A stretch of 64,000 nt of DNA. Origin: Methanobrevibacter sp. YE315 (GTDB lineage Archaea; Methanobacteriota; Methanobacteria; Methanobacteriales; Methanobacteriaceae). The position numbers and the translations under genes were made by a program. The notes beneath the pieces are model-generated. The model saw only the letters and a list, made by a program, of their open reading frames with translations. It had not been told where the DNA came from and ran no database searches. Shown one piece after another: positions 56,087 through 64,000 of the stretch. The stretch is taken from positions 2,081,501-2,145,500 of the forward strand of contig NZ_CP010834.1 of the NCBI RefSeq assembly GCF_001548675.1. Reading direction: 5' to 3'. How positions within the stretch are numbered: position 1 is the stretch's first letter; every line of letters begins with the position of its first letter.

Positions 56087-56125
56087 AAATAATCCTCTTA
56101 TTAATAATGTGATTATATTTGTTTT

Positions 56126-56139
56126 TTATATATTATAAG
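56126..56139 (-). promoter_or_regulatory. TATA box of pcn
   Basis: The minus strand reads TTATAATATATAAA, 40-53 nt before the pcn start. Good TATA match and spacing. Confidence 0.5.
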
Positions 56140-56275
56140 TTTATCTTTTCAATAAAAAATCATTCAAAAGTATAATTGAACATCACTTTTTGATACTTAA
56201 TTTTTCATGAAAATTACCATAGAAATTTCTTCAATCAATTCCACTCAAACATTGTTTTAAACATGGCTAAAGTAT

Positions 56276-57346
56276 TTAAAATTCATAATCTTTACAAAAA
56301 CCTCCATAGGATATAGAATGACCTAAAGAACAATAATCCTCAACATACCCTCCGTCGGAATACTCACCAACTATAGATCCTTCACTATCTATAATTTCTT
56401 CGCAATAATGTCTACAAGAAGAACCACAAATTCCTCCACCACTTGCTTTTCTTTCAGTCCTTTTGGGTTCAGTCTTTTTGGATTCTTCAAAATAGGAATT
56501 ATGGAGTGCATAGGCCTTTTCTCTATTTATAAGCTCCTTACGATAAGTGTTTTCTGCAAATTCCCACTTAAGCCTCTCTCTGTATTCAAATTGAGTTTCT
56601 CCGATTGAAGGAGCTAAAGAATTGAGATAACGCTGGTCATCTCTTTTGGAAGTCCATTTTGATTCTGCCATATCAAATGGGGGTTGGACATAATTATTTT
56701 TTTCGCTCTTCAAGTATTCTACTCTCTTTGTCATCCGCATAAATTTGACTCCGCATTTCGGGCATGAACATAATTGCGGATTTATTTCATATGGTTTTAA
56801 TATGCTAAGACAATTTATGCAATAATTAGGTGATACAATCATCCATCTTGAACATATTTCATCCAACCTCTTATAGGTTTTATACTCTTCAGATTCGAGT
56901 TCTTCTAAACTCCTACCTACACTATTCCTGATGGTGCTTGAATCATATTTAGCGAAGCCTAATTTGTAAATAAGGTATACTGAAATATTGCGTAAATCAG
57001 ACGGCAACCTCTTTTCCAGAAAGTGACGTCTAAAAAGTTCTTTGTCATATACATAGTCATAGACATTGGACCTCCAAAGCTTTTCTCCACATGAAGTGCA
57101 AAACCTATTTGCATATGCATTTTCAGTTCCACATTCCGGACATTTAATATCTCTAAATTCATATCCGCAGTCGCATTTTTCCTGGCCTATTTCAACAGGC
57201 CTTCCGCAATTAAGACAGTATGGTTTAGGAGTATCAGTAATCAGTTTTAACTCATCATCACTGAACAACTGGTTCCCGCAATAAATGCAGAACTTATTTA
57301 TGTCATTTAGTCTAAGGCATTTAGAACACCTTTTCTTATCTTTCAT
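56276..57346 (-). CDS. Multi-zinc-ribbon protein, unknown function
   Basis: 356 aa, family not recognised. The N-terminal 95 residues hold a string of zinc-ribbon pairs: CSKC/CIYC, CLNC/CDC, CPEC/CTSC. A helical middle (about 100-170) precedes another ribbon (CINC/CSCPKC, about 175-200). A charged helical region and a Lys/Arg/Ser linker follow. A C-terminal Cys/His cluster (GGICGSSCRHYC ... DYCSLGHS ... GFCKDY) ends the protein. The many ribbons suggest nucleic-acid or protein binding. Start ATG at 57346. Located between trpA and pcn with its own gaps; no sign that it belongs to either operon. Confidence 0.8.
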   Translation of the reverse strand: MKDKKRCSKCLRLNDINKFCIYCGNQLFSDDELKLITDTPKPYCLNCGRPVEIGQEKCDCGYEFRDIKCPECGTENAYANRFCTSCGEKLWRSNVYDYVYDKELFRRHFLEKRLPSDLRNISVYLIYKLGFAKYDSSTIRNSVGRSLEELESEEYKTYKRLDEICSRWMIVSPNYCINCLSILKPYEINPQLCSCPKCGVKFMRMTKRVEYLKSEKNNYVQPPFDMAESKWTSKRDDQRYLNSLAPSIGETQFEYRERLKWEFAENTYRKELINREKAYALHNSYFEESKKTEPKRTERKASGGGICGSSCRHYCEEIIDSEGSIVGEYSDGGYVEDYCSLGHSISYGGFCKDYEF

Positions 57347-57423
57347 AATATCATCCTAAACTTACCCCACCACACTCCATTCTCAATATCCGAATATGGA
57401 TTTCCCTAAAATGTGTGTTTTAA

Positions 57424-58194
57424 CTACAAGCATGCATTTTTCATGCTTGAAACATATTCTTTTAAGGCCTCGCTAGCGTTTTCACCATGCTCTTCAATTA
57501 TTTTAACAATGGCGCTGCCAACAATGACCCCGTCAGCGATTTTGGAAATATCCGAAGCCTGCTCTGGAGTATTGATACCAAAACCAACTGCCAACGGCAA
57601 ATCAGTGACTTCACGAATGTCTGATAAGATTGATTTCAAATCTGTTTTTATTTCAGAACGCATTCCGGTAACCCCCAGTGAAGAAACTACATAAATGAAA
57701 CCTGTTGCATCACGGGCTATCTTTTTGATTCTCTCACTTGAAGTTGGAGCGATTAAAGAGATTACGTCAACACCATTGGATTTGGCAATTTCTGAAATTT
57801 CGCCTTTTTCTTCATAAGGCAAATCGGGAGATATGATTCCATCAATTCCCAATTCCGCGCATCTTTCAAAGAATTTCTCATATCCGTAAAAGAACACAGG
57901 ATTGATATAAGTTAAAAACACTAAGGGGATATCTGTCTTTTCTCGGACTCTTGCCACAATGTCAAACACATCGTCAGTAGTTGTATTGTGCTTTAAAGCC
58001 CTTACGTTAGCATCCTGAATTACGACTCCTTCAGCCATAGGATCTGAAAACGGAATGCCTATCTCAATCAAATCGCATCCTGCCTCTTCCATGGTCAGAA
58101 TGTATTCTACGGTTTTGTCTATTGTAGGGTCTCCTGCAGTCAAAAATCCTATAAATGCTGTTCCATCCTTAAAAGCATTAGCAATTTTACTCAT
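57424..58194 (-). CDS. trpA: Tryptophan synthase alpha chain
   Basis: 256 aa. Cleaves indole-3-glycerol phosphate to indole and glyceraldehyde-3-phosphate, passing indole to TrpB through a tunnel. [26 protein letters not shown] (catalytic Glu), [11 protein letters not shown] (second catalytic Asp) and the phosphate loop VGFGIN. Last gene of the operon; its start overlaps trpB by 8 nt. A short imperfect inverted repeat lies after the stop near 57378-57403. Confidence 0.97.
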   Translation of the reverse strand: MSKIANAFKDGTAFIGFLTAGDPTIDKTVEYILTMEEAGCDLIEIGIPFSDPMAEGVVIQDANVRALKHNTTTDDVFDIVARVREKTDIPLVFLTYINPVFFYGYEKFFERCAELGIDGIISPDLPYEEKGEISEIAKSNGVDVISLIAPTSSERIKKIARDATGFIYVVSSLGVTGMRSEIKTDLKSILSDIREVTDLPLAVGFGINTPEQASDISKIADGVIVGSAIVKIIEEHGENASEALKEYVSSMKNACL

Positions 58195-59371
58195 TTAAAT
58201 CAACTCCCCTGTATTCTGCAATTGATCTGACATCCTTGTCTCCCCTTCCGGAAAGACATATCATTATAATCTCATCCTTATCCATTTCCGGAGCCAATTT
58301 CATCGCATAAGCAACGGCATGTGCACTTTCGATAGCGGGTATGATTCCTTCCATCTTTGACAAGTATTCAAATGCTTCAACAGCCTCCTCATCGTTTACC
58401 GGGACATATTCTGCCCTTCCAATATCCCTTAAATATGCATGTTCCGGACCTACACCAGGATAGTCCAGGCCTGCTGAAACGGAATAAACCGGTGCAATCT
58501 GGCCGTAATCACCTTGATTGAAGATTGATTTCATTCCATGGAATATTCCGATTTTACCGTTTGTCAATGCAGCCGCATTATATGGTGTATCCACACCTTT
58601 TCCTCCGGCTTCACAACCTATTAATTTAACATCTTCATCATCAATGAAGTTATAGAATGCACCCATTGCATTACTTCCCCCTCCAACACAGGCAATGACT
58701 GCATCAGGCAATTTTCCCTCTTTTTCAAGGAACTGTTCACGTGCTTCTGCACTGATGACCGCCTGGAAATCACGGACAATCATCGGGAACGGATGAGGTC
58801 CCATTGTGGAACCGATTACATAATTGGTATCATGAACGCGCGCAATCCAATCTCTGAAAGCATCATTTACCGCATCCTTTAATGTCTTAGTTCCTGATTT
58901 TACAGTGTGGACTTTAGCGCCCAGCAATTCCATCCTATAAACATTCAATGCCTGCCTTTTGGTATCAACTTCTCCCATGAACACTTCACATTCCATGTCC
59001 AAAAGCGCTGCAGCAGTAGCAGTTGCAACTCCGTGTTGTCCCGCACCTGTTTCGGCAATTACTCTTGTTTTTCCCATTTTTTTAGCAAGCAAAACCTGGC
59101 CTAAAACATTGTTGATTTTGTGAGCTCCCGTGTGATTTAAATCTTCACGCTTCAAATATATTTTAGCCCCGCCAAGGTCTTCTGTCATTCTTTTAGCATA
59201 ATACAATAAGGATGGCCTTCCAGCATACTCTTTCAATAGTGTATTGAGCTCTTCTACAAACTCAGGATCATTCATATAATGATTGTATTGCTCTTCCAAA
59301 TAGAGCAGCTCATTCATTAATGTTTCAGATATGTACTGGCCACCATATTCACCATATCTCCCGTTATTCAA
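58187..59371 (-). CDS. trpB: Tryptophan synthase beta chain
   Basis: 394-aa PLP enzyme joining indole and serine to tryptophan. The PLP lysine is in [13 protein letters not shown]; the phosphate-binding loop is [10 protein letters not shown], and [10 protein letters not shown] and LSGRGDKD are family motifs. The length fits TrpB1, the partner of TrpA, rather than longer TrpB2. The start overlaps the trpF stop by 4 nt. Confidence 0.98.
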   Translation of the reverse strand: MNNGRYGEYGGQYISETLMNELLYLEEQYNHYMNDPEFVEELNTLLKEYAGRPSLLYYAKRMTEDLGGAKIYLKREDLNHTGAHKINNVLGQVLLAKKMGKTRVIAETGAGQHGVATATAAALLDMECEVFMGEVDTKRQALNVYRMELLGAKVHTVKSGTKTLKDAVNDAFRDWIARVHDTNYVIGSTMGPHPFPMIVRDFQAVISAEAREQFLEKEGKLPDAVIACVGGGSNAMGAFYNFIDDEDVKLIGCEAGGKGVDTPYNAAALTNGKIGIFHGMKSIFNQGDYGQIAPVYSVSAGLDYPGVGPEHAYLRDIGRAEYVPVNDEEAVEAFEYLSKMEGIIPAIESAHAVAYAMKLAPEMDKDEIIMICLSGRGDKDVRSIAEYRGVDLNE

Positions 59372-59967
59372 TTTATAACCTCCATAATCTCTTTAATTTT
59401 ATTTTCATCTTTAAATCCGTCAGTTTCAAGACCTGAACTTAAGTCAACAGCATAAGGGTCAAATTCAAGGATAGCCTCCTTAATATTTGAACTATTCAAT
59501 CCCCCTGCTAGGAAAAATTCCTTTTTTAAATTTTTTCTAATCAGCCGCCAGTCAAAAGTTTTTCCGCTTCCCTTGCCACTATCCAAAAGTAAAAAATCGG
59601 CTTGAGAACGTTCATAATCATTTAAATTAGTGTCTTTCGACATTTCAATGGCTTTAATAATCTTTAAATTGTTATCAGTTTTTTCTTTTAATTCTTGGAT
59701 AAATTCTTCACTTTCATTTCCGTGAAGCTGTGCAACCTCAATTATTTTATCATTGAATAAGTTTATTATTTCATCTTTGGGAGCATCGACAAAAACCCCT
59801 ACTGAAACTATATCGGAATCAAGATAATTCTTTAAATCTGCAGCCAATGAATGGGATACTTTCCTTTTGCTTTCTGCAAATACGAAACCAACATAATCGG
59901 GTTTGTATTTGTTTACAATTTTTATATCCTCCAATCTCCTGAGTCCACAGATTTTGATTTTAACCAT
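59368..59967 (-). CDS. trpF: Phosphoribosylanthranilate isomerase
   Basis: 199 aa. Catalyses the Amadori rearrangement of phosphoribosylanthranilate to CdRP. The catalytic Cys is in KIKICGLRR, and family motifs are [35 protein letters not shown] (general acid Asp), AGGLNSSNI and [13 protein letters not shown]. Overlaps trpC by 8 nt at its start and trpB by 4 nt at its end. A separate protein here, not fused to TrpC. Confidence 0.97.
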   Translation of the reverse strand: MVKIKICGLRRLEDIKIVNKYKPDYVGFVFAESKRKVSHSLAADLKNYLDSDIVSVGVFVDAPKDEIINLFNDKIIEVAQLHGNESEEFIQELKEKTDNNLKIIKAIEMSKDTNLNDYERSQADFLLLDSGKGSGKTFDWRLIRKNLKKEFFLAGGLNSSNIKEAILEFDPYAVDLSSGLETDGFKDENKIKEIMEVIN

Positions 59968-60736
59968 TCTTCAACTCCGAAATCATAGCCTTCTTATCAT
60001 CACTTTTCATTAAAGTTTCGCCTATTAAAACTGCATCAACATCGTTTTCTTTTAATCTGGCAACATCTTCCTTTGTTTTAATGCCGCTTTCTGAAATAAA
60101 TATTACATCACTACTAACACATCTACGTAAACTGATACTATTATCGATATCTACTGTAAAATCATTCAGATTTCTGTTATTTACACCGACGATTTCTGCG
60201 CCGACAGTCATAGCGCGCATAATCTCATCCCCGTCATGAGTTTCAACAATTGCAGAAAGCCCCAGGTCATGGGCCAAATCCAGATATTTCTTAAGCTGAA
60301 CAATATCCAAAATGGATACTATAAGTAAAATAGCTGATGCCCCAAGCAGTTTAGCTTCCCAAATCATATATTCATCGACGATAAAGTCCTTTCTCAAAAT
60401 CGGGATATCGACTGTTTCGGCAATTTCCTTCAGATAGGAATCATCACCCTTAAAAAAGTATGGTTCAGTCAAAACAGAAATTGCATTGGCTCCTGCTTCC
60501 TCATATTCCTTTGCAATGGCTATGTAATCAAAATCTTCAGCAATTACACCTTTAGAAGGTGAAGCTTTCTTAACTTCAGCGATGATTGCTATTTCAGGAT
60601 CTGACAATGCCCTCTTAAATGGAAATTCATCAGAAATATCCATTGCTGAAACTTCCTTTTTAAGTTCGTCCAACGGCAAAATGTTTTTAGCAGCCTCTAC
60701 TCTTTCTTTTGTTTTTTCCACTATTTCATCCAACAT
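59960..60736 (-). CDS. trpC: Indole-3-glycerol-phosphate synthase
   Basis: 258 aa. Closes the indole ring on CdRP with loss of CO2. Motifs IIAEVKKASPSKGVI (catalytic Lys), ILRKDFIVDEY, GVNNRNLNDF and FISESGIKT, normal for the family. Begins 5 nt after trpD and overlaps trpF. Confidence 0.97.
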   Translation of the reverse strand: MLDEIVEKTKERVEAAKNILPLDELKKEVSAMDISDEFPFKRALSDPEIAIIAEVKKASPSKGVIAEDFDYIAIAKEYEEAGANAISVLTEPYFFKGDDSYLKEIAETVDIPILRKDFIVDEYMIWEAKLLGASAILLIVSILDIVQLKKYLDLAHDLGLSAIVETHDGDEIMRAMTVGAEIVGVNNRNLNDFTVDIDNSISLRRCVSSDVIFISESGIKTKEDVARLKENDVDAVLIGETLMKSDDKKAMISELKNG

Positions 60737-60741
60737 AATAA

Positions 60742-61749
60742 TCAGCTATTTGTAAATTCAATAAATTTTTCAAGTTGCTCTAAAGCCTTACCGGAGTCAA
60801 TTATTTCACTAGCCAAATCAACACCTTCCCTTAATGAATCGACTTTTCCTGCAACATACAATCCTGCAGCGGAATTCAAGAGAACAGCATTCCTTCTCGG
60901 ACCTTTTTCACCATTCAATATTGACAGAGTAATTTCAGCATTCTCTTTTGCGTCCCCACCGACAATATCCTCTTTGGATGCCAACTCCATTCCGAAAAGT
61001 TCCGGTGAAATTTCATAAGACATTGTTTTACCATCTTTAAGTTCACATACAAATGTTTTATCACTGACTGAAATTTCATCCATGCCGTCCATACCGTATA
61101 CGGATACTGCAGATTTTACACCCAGATTATTTAATACATTGATTAAAGGTTCTACTAATTCTTTTTCATAAACACCGAGAACCTGCATTGTAGCCCCGGC
61201 AGGATTTGTTAGCGGGCCTAAAATGTTAAAGATTGTTCTGATTGAAAGCTCTTTTCTAACATTTGCCACATATTTCATGGACAAGTGATAATTTTGAGCG
61301 AATAAGAAACACAGATTAATTTCATCTAGACATTTCAAGCTTTTTTCTGGTTCAATGTAAATGTTTACTCCAAGTTGTTCCAAAACGTCTGCCGCCCCAC
61401 ATTTGCTGGATGCTGAACGATTTCCGTGTTTTGCAACGGGAACACCTGCAGCCGAAATGACAATTGATGAAGTGGTTGATATGTTGAATGTGTTTGAACC
61501 GTCTCCTCCGGTTCCGACTATTTCCAAAACTTCCTTGTCGTTCAATAACCTTACACAATGAGCCCTCATAGCTTCTGCAGATGCTGTGATTTCATCTATT
61601 GTCTCTCCTTTCATGGACATTGCGGTTAAATAGGCACTCATTTGAACTTCACTTGCTTCACCGCTCATGATTTCATCCATGGTCTGATATGCTTCATCAT
61701 AAGTTAAATCTTCATGTTTATATACTTTTAAAATAGCTTCTTTAATCAT
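60742..61749 (-). CDS. trpD: Anthranilate phosphoribosyltransferase
   Basis: 335 aa. Transfers phosphoribose from PRPP to anthranilate. The PRPP loop IVGTGGDGSNTFNIST, KHGNRSASSKCG and NILGPLTNPA are diagnostic. It is not fused to TrpG. The start overlaps the trpG stop by 4 nt. Confidence 0.97.
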   Translation of the reverse strand: MIKEAILKVYKHEDLTYDEAYQTMDEIMSGEASEVQMSAYLTAMSMKGETIDEITASAEAMRAHCVRLLNDKEVLEIVGTGGDGSNTFNISTTSSIVISAAGVPVAKHGNRSASSKCGAADVLEQLGVNIYIEPEKSLKCLDEINLCFLFAQNYHLSMKYVANVRKELSIRTIFNILGPLTNPAGATMQVLGVYEKELVEPLINVLNNLGVKSAVSVYGMDGMDEISVSDKTFVCELKDGKTMSYEISPELFGMELASKEDIVGGDAKENAEITLSILNGEKGPRRNAVLLNSAAGLYVAGKVDSLREGVDLASEIIDSGKALEQLEKFIEFTNS

Positions 61750-62330
61750 AAAATCCCTTTATCAGTTTTTTCTATAAAATTCTTAATAATTGTCAACCCA
61801 TCAGGTGTCAAAATTGATTCCGGATGAAATTGAAGGCCATATACATTAAAGTCCTGATGCTTTACAGCCATGATTTCGCCGTCATCCAATGATTTTGAAA
61901 TGACTTCAAGACAGTCCGGAAGAGTATCTTTGACTAAACTCAGTGAATGATACCTGCCGACAGTAATCTCACTCGGCAAGCCTTTGAAAATATAATCATA
62001 ATCCAGTGAAATGTTTGAAGATTTTCCGTGCATCAATCTTTTGGCATGGGATATCCTGCCGCCGAAGGCTGTGCAAATCGCTTGATGGCCCAAGCAAACT
62101 CCCAAAATAGGAATGCTGTCATGGAACTCCTTTACAATATCAACGCACATCCCCGCATTTTCAGGCTTTCCAGGCCCCGGAGACAATATGATGCATTCCG
62201 GATTTAAATCCCTTATCTCTTCTATAGTTATCTTATCGTTCCTATAGACCAAAATATCTGAATTCACCTCACCTATCAGCTGAAATAAATTATATGAAAA
62301 ACTATCATAATTGTCAATTAAAAGAATCAT
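61746..62330 (-). CDS. trpG: Anthranilate synthase, glutamine amidotransferase subunit
   Basis: 194-aa class I amidotransferase that supplies ammonia to TrpE. The catalytic triad is visible: Cys in LGVCLGHQAICTAFGG, His and Glu in LQFHPESIL. It starts LLIDNYDSFSYNLFQL as usual. Overlaps trpE by 4 nt (ATGA-type) and trpD by 4 nt. Confidence 0.97.
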   Translation of the reverse strand: MILLIDNYDSFSYNLFQLIGEVNSDILVYRNDKITIEEIRDLNPECIILSPGPGKPENAGMCVDIVKEFHDSIPILGVCLGHQAICTAFGGRISHAKRLMHGKSSNISLDYDYIFKGLPSEITVGRYHSLSLVKDTLPDCLEVISKSLDDGEIMAVKHQDFNVYGLQFHPESILTPDGLTIIKNFIEKTDKGIL

Positions 62331-63823
62331 TCAATACCTCCATCTGCAATATTTAATGCATTGATAACCGCTTTGGCCTTATTCAAGCATTCATCAAATT
62401 CCTTGTCCGGAACGCTGTCGGCAACGATTCCCGCTCCTGAACGGATGAATACCTTATTATTTCTGGCAAACGCTATTCTTATTGAAATGCAAGTATCAAT
62501 ATTTCCGCTTAAATCTATATATCCAATAGCTCCGCCGTAAATTCCTCTTTTGTTGTTTTCAAGTTCATTGATTATTTCGCATGCTCTTATTTTTGGAGCA
62601 CCGGACAATGTTCCTGCAGGCAATATTGAATCGATAGCTGAAAGCGAATCCAAATCGCTTCTTAATGTTCCTGTTACAGTAGATCCAATATGCATTACAT
62701 GGGAAAACTTTTCAATTGACAAATACTTCTCCACACTTACAGAGCCTATTTCTGATATCCTTCCGATATCGTTGCGCCCCAAATCAACAAGCATATTATG
62801 TTCCGCCAATTCCTTTTCATCAGCCAGCAATTCTTCCTGTAATTTCAAATCTTCCTCTTCGCTCTCTCCGCGAGGTCTGGTTCCGGCTAGCGGGAATGTA
62901 TACAGCTTATCTCCATTCAACTTAACTAAGGTTTCCGGTGATGCTCCAGCAATCTCAATATCATCGCTTGAGAAATAAAACATGTAAGGAGAAGGGTTGG
63001 TGGTTCTTAAAACCCTATATGTATCAAATAGGCTTCCGGAAATGTCTGCTTCAATTCTATTCGAAAGCACAACTTGAAATATATCCCCCTCATAAATATA
63101 ATTTTTTGCCTTTTCAACCATTTCACAATATTCCTCGCGTGAAAAAACAGGTTTAAAATCTGATTGTAAGCTGAGTGGTATAATTTTAGATTTTTTACCG
63201 TTTTTGATTAATTCAGCAATGTCTTTCAACTCCTTACATGCCTTTTCATAATTAATCTCCAAATTATCAGTTTTGATATTAGAAATTAGAATGAGCTTCT
63301 GTTTAAAATTGTCAAAGGCAATGACCTTATCAAACAGCATCAAATCAATATCCTTAAAGCAGTCTTGATTTTCAGCATCTAAATTAAGTGACGGCTCTAC
63401 ATATTTTATATAATCGTATGCAAAATAACCAACAAAACCTCCGGTAAATGGTGGCAAATAATCAAATTTTGGAGATCTGTTTTCATTTACCAGACTTTTT
63501 ATGATTTCACTGGGATTATCGGTTTTGATTACTTTTTCATCATCATTCAATCCGTTGAACTCTTCATCGCCCCTAATGCATACAACACCGTCCTGACATG
63601 TGAACTCCAATATAGGATTAAAACCTAAAAAGCTGTATCTTCCCCATTTCTGTGAATCCTCAACACTTTCCAACATGTATGTATGCTTACTAGTAGACTT
63701 TAAAATCCTTAAAACTTCTATTGGAGTAACCATATCTGAGAATAACTCATAAGATATGGGTATTCGCTTATATTCTTTATTTTCTGCAATTTTTTTAACT
63801 TCATCTAAACTTGGGGAAAACAT
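62327..63823 (-). CDS. trpE: Anthranilate synthase component I
   Basis: 498 aa. Makes anthranilate from chorismate with ammonia from TrpG. The N-terminal MLESVEDSQKWGRYSFLG matches the Trp-feedback pocket (LLES element). The catalytic half contains EGDIFQVVLSNR, PSPYMFYF, GASPETLV, PLAGTRPRG, LVDLGRNDIGRI and GTLSGAPKIRA. A GTGAT-type SD precedes the ATG. First gene of trpEGDCFBA; overlapping reading frames suggest one polycistronic mRNA with coupled translation. Confidence 0.98.
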   Translation of the reverse strand: MFSPSLDEVKKIAENKEYKRIPISYELFSDMVTPIEVLRILKSTSKHTYMLESVEDSQKWGRYSFLGFNPILEFTCQDGVVCIRGDEEFNGLNDDEKVIKTDNPSEIIKSLVNENRSPKFDYLPPFTGGFVGYFAYDYIKYVEPSLNLDAENQDCFKDIDLMLFDKVIAFDNFKQKLILISNIKTDNLEINYEKACKELKDIAELIKNGKKSKIIPLSLQSDFKPVFSREEYCEMVEKAKNYIYEGDIFQVVLSNRIEADISGSLFDTYRVLRTTNPSPYMFYFSSDDIEIAGASPETLVKLNGDKLYTFPLAGTRPRGESEEEDLKLQEELLADEKELAEHNMLVDLGRNDIGRISEIGSVSVEKYLSIEKFSHVMHIGSTVTGTLRSDLDSLSAIDSILPAGTLSGAPKIRACEIINELENNKRGIYGGAIGYIDLSGNIDTCISIRIAFARNNKVFIRSGAGIVADSVPDKEFDECLNKAKAVINALNIADGGIE

Positions 63824-63850
63824 CTTATCACATTTTATCCTTTTTCATAA

Positions 63851-63863
63851 TATACTTAGTATA
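63851..63863. promoter_or_regulatory. Palindrome TATACTTAGTATA in the trp leader
   Basis: A 5+3+5 inverted repeat 28-40 nt upstream of trpE, between the probable TATA element (minus strand TTTTAAATAG, about 63867-63877) and the start codon, near the expected transcription start. A possible repressor site. Confidence 0.4.
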
Positions 63864-63894
63864 ATGCACTATTTAAAACCTTGTTGTCATAATT

Positions 63895-63900
63895 TGTACA
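63895..63900. promoter_or_regulatory. TRP-box-like TGTACA upstream of trpE
   Basis: TGTACA lies about 20 nt upstream of the probable trpE TATA element. In Methanothermobacter the repressor TrpY binds TRP boxes with a TGTACA core. Only one copy is visible here, and a TrpY gene is not in the window. Confidence 0.45.
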
Positions 63901-63923
63901 TTATTGGAAAAAATAAAAAAAAT

Positions 63924-64000
63924 TTAATTAATCTTATCCTGTTCTTTGCTGAACTGGATAACAATTTTTTTAATAGACCTGCTATCCAAATAAGGGAGTT
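63924..64000 (-). CDS. Possible C-terminus of another minus-strand gene
   Basis: An open frame enters from the window end and stops with TAA at 63924; it would encode LPYLDSRSIKKIVIQF and KEQDKIN at the end. The residue mix looks protein-like, and the stop lies 100 nt upstream of trpE, a plausible gene spacing. Only about 24 codons are visible, so identity cannot be given. Confidence 0.35.
   Translation of the reverse strand, partial: LPYLDSRSIKKIVIQFSKEQDKIN

Overview
The window looks like a chromosomal segment of a gut-type methanogen of the order Methanobacteriales, most likely Methanobrevibacter. The evidence is low G+C, an frhADGB hydrogenase cluster, archaeal information-processing genes (PCNA, GINS, aIF2-alpha, eS27, eL44, Nop10), archaeal tRNAs and RNase P RNA, and a run of giant secreted adhesin-like proteins (ALPs) typical of that genus. 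No insertion sequence, prophage, integrase or CRISPR array was seen.

Layout. (1) 1-1098: 3' part of dnaJ. (2) 1.4-35.2 kb: four very large secreted proteins, all on the minus strand. ALP1 has 5122 aa, ALP2 2969, ALP3 about 1470 and ALP4 1442. They are built from right-handed beta-helix blocks, with Ig-like tandem domains in ALP1, ALP2 and ALP4. ALP1 and ALP2 are paralogues down to promoter and terminator and share almost identical DNA blocks. ALP3 is a 966-bp tandem repeat. ALP4 carries a 14-residue Cys-containing repeat. (3) 35.3-40.2 kb: a CobN/Mg-chelatase-H-like protein with a signal peptide and a C-terminal membrane anchor, so it acts outside the cytoplasm. A DUF1002-like secreted protein diverges from it. 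(4) 41.3-45.6 kb: tRNA-dihydrouridine synthase, a site-2-protease homologue that has lost its zinc motif, RNase P RNA, initiator tRNA-Met, two small membrane/coiled-coil proteins, and methionine aminopeptidase. (5) 45.7-49.2 kb: the F420-reducing hydrogenase operon frhADGB (minus strand). (6) 49.3-50.1 kb: a small Gly/Ser-rich secreted protein and two tRNA-Arg genes (TCT, CCT). (7) 50.1-57.3 kb: a genome-maintenance and translation block on the minus strand: an EndoQ-like PHP nuclease, an unknown protein, PAC2 proteasome chaperone, Nop10, aIF2-alpha, eS27, eL44, GINS, PCNA and a zinc-ribbon protein. (8) 57.4-63.8 kb: a complete trpEGDCFBA operon with a TRP-box-like TGTACA upstream. The last bases hold a probable C-terminus of another minus-strand gene.

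How it fits together. The first half is a cell-surface locus, probably for attachment to host, partner microbes or particles, and it is evolving by tandem duplication, deletion and gene conversion. The secreted chelatase-like protein beside it suggests tetrapyrrole or metal handling at the surface. The second half is core metabolism: F420 reduction by H2 for methanogenesis, translation initiation and ribosome assembly, replication and repair around PCNA, and tryptophan synthesis. The most unusual items are the ALP4 Cys repeat, the exact 966-bp register of ALP3 with a probable AUU start, the NGEY-joined deletion in ALP2, the extracytoplasmic chelatase and the inactive S2P homologue.
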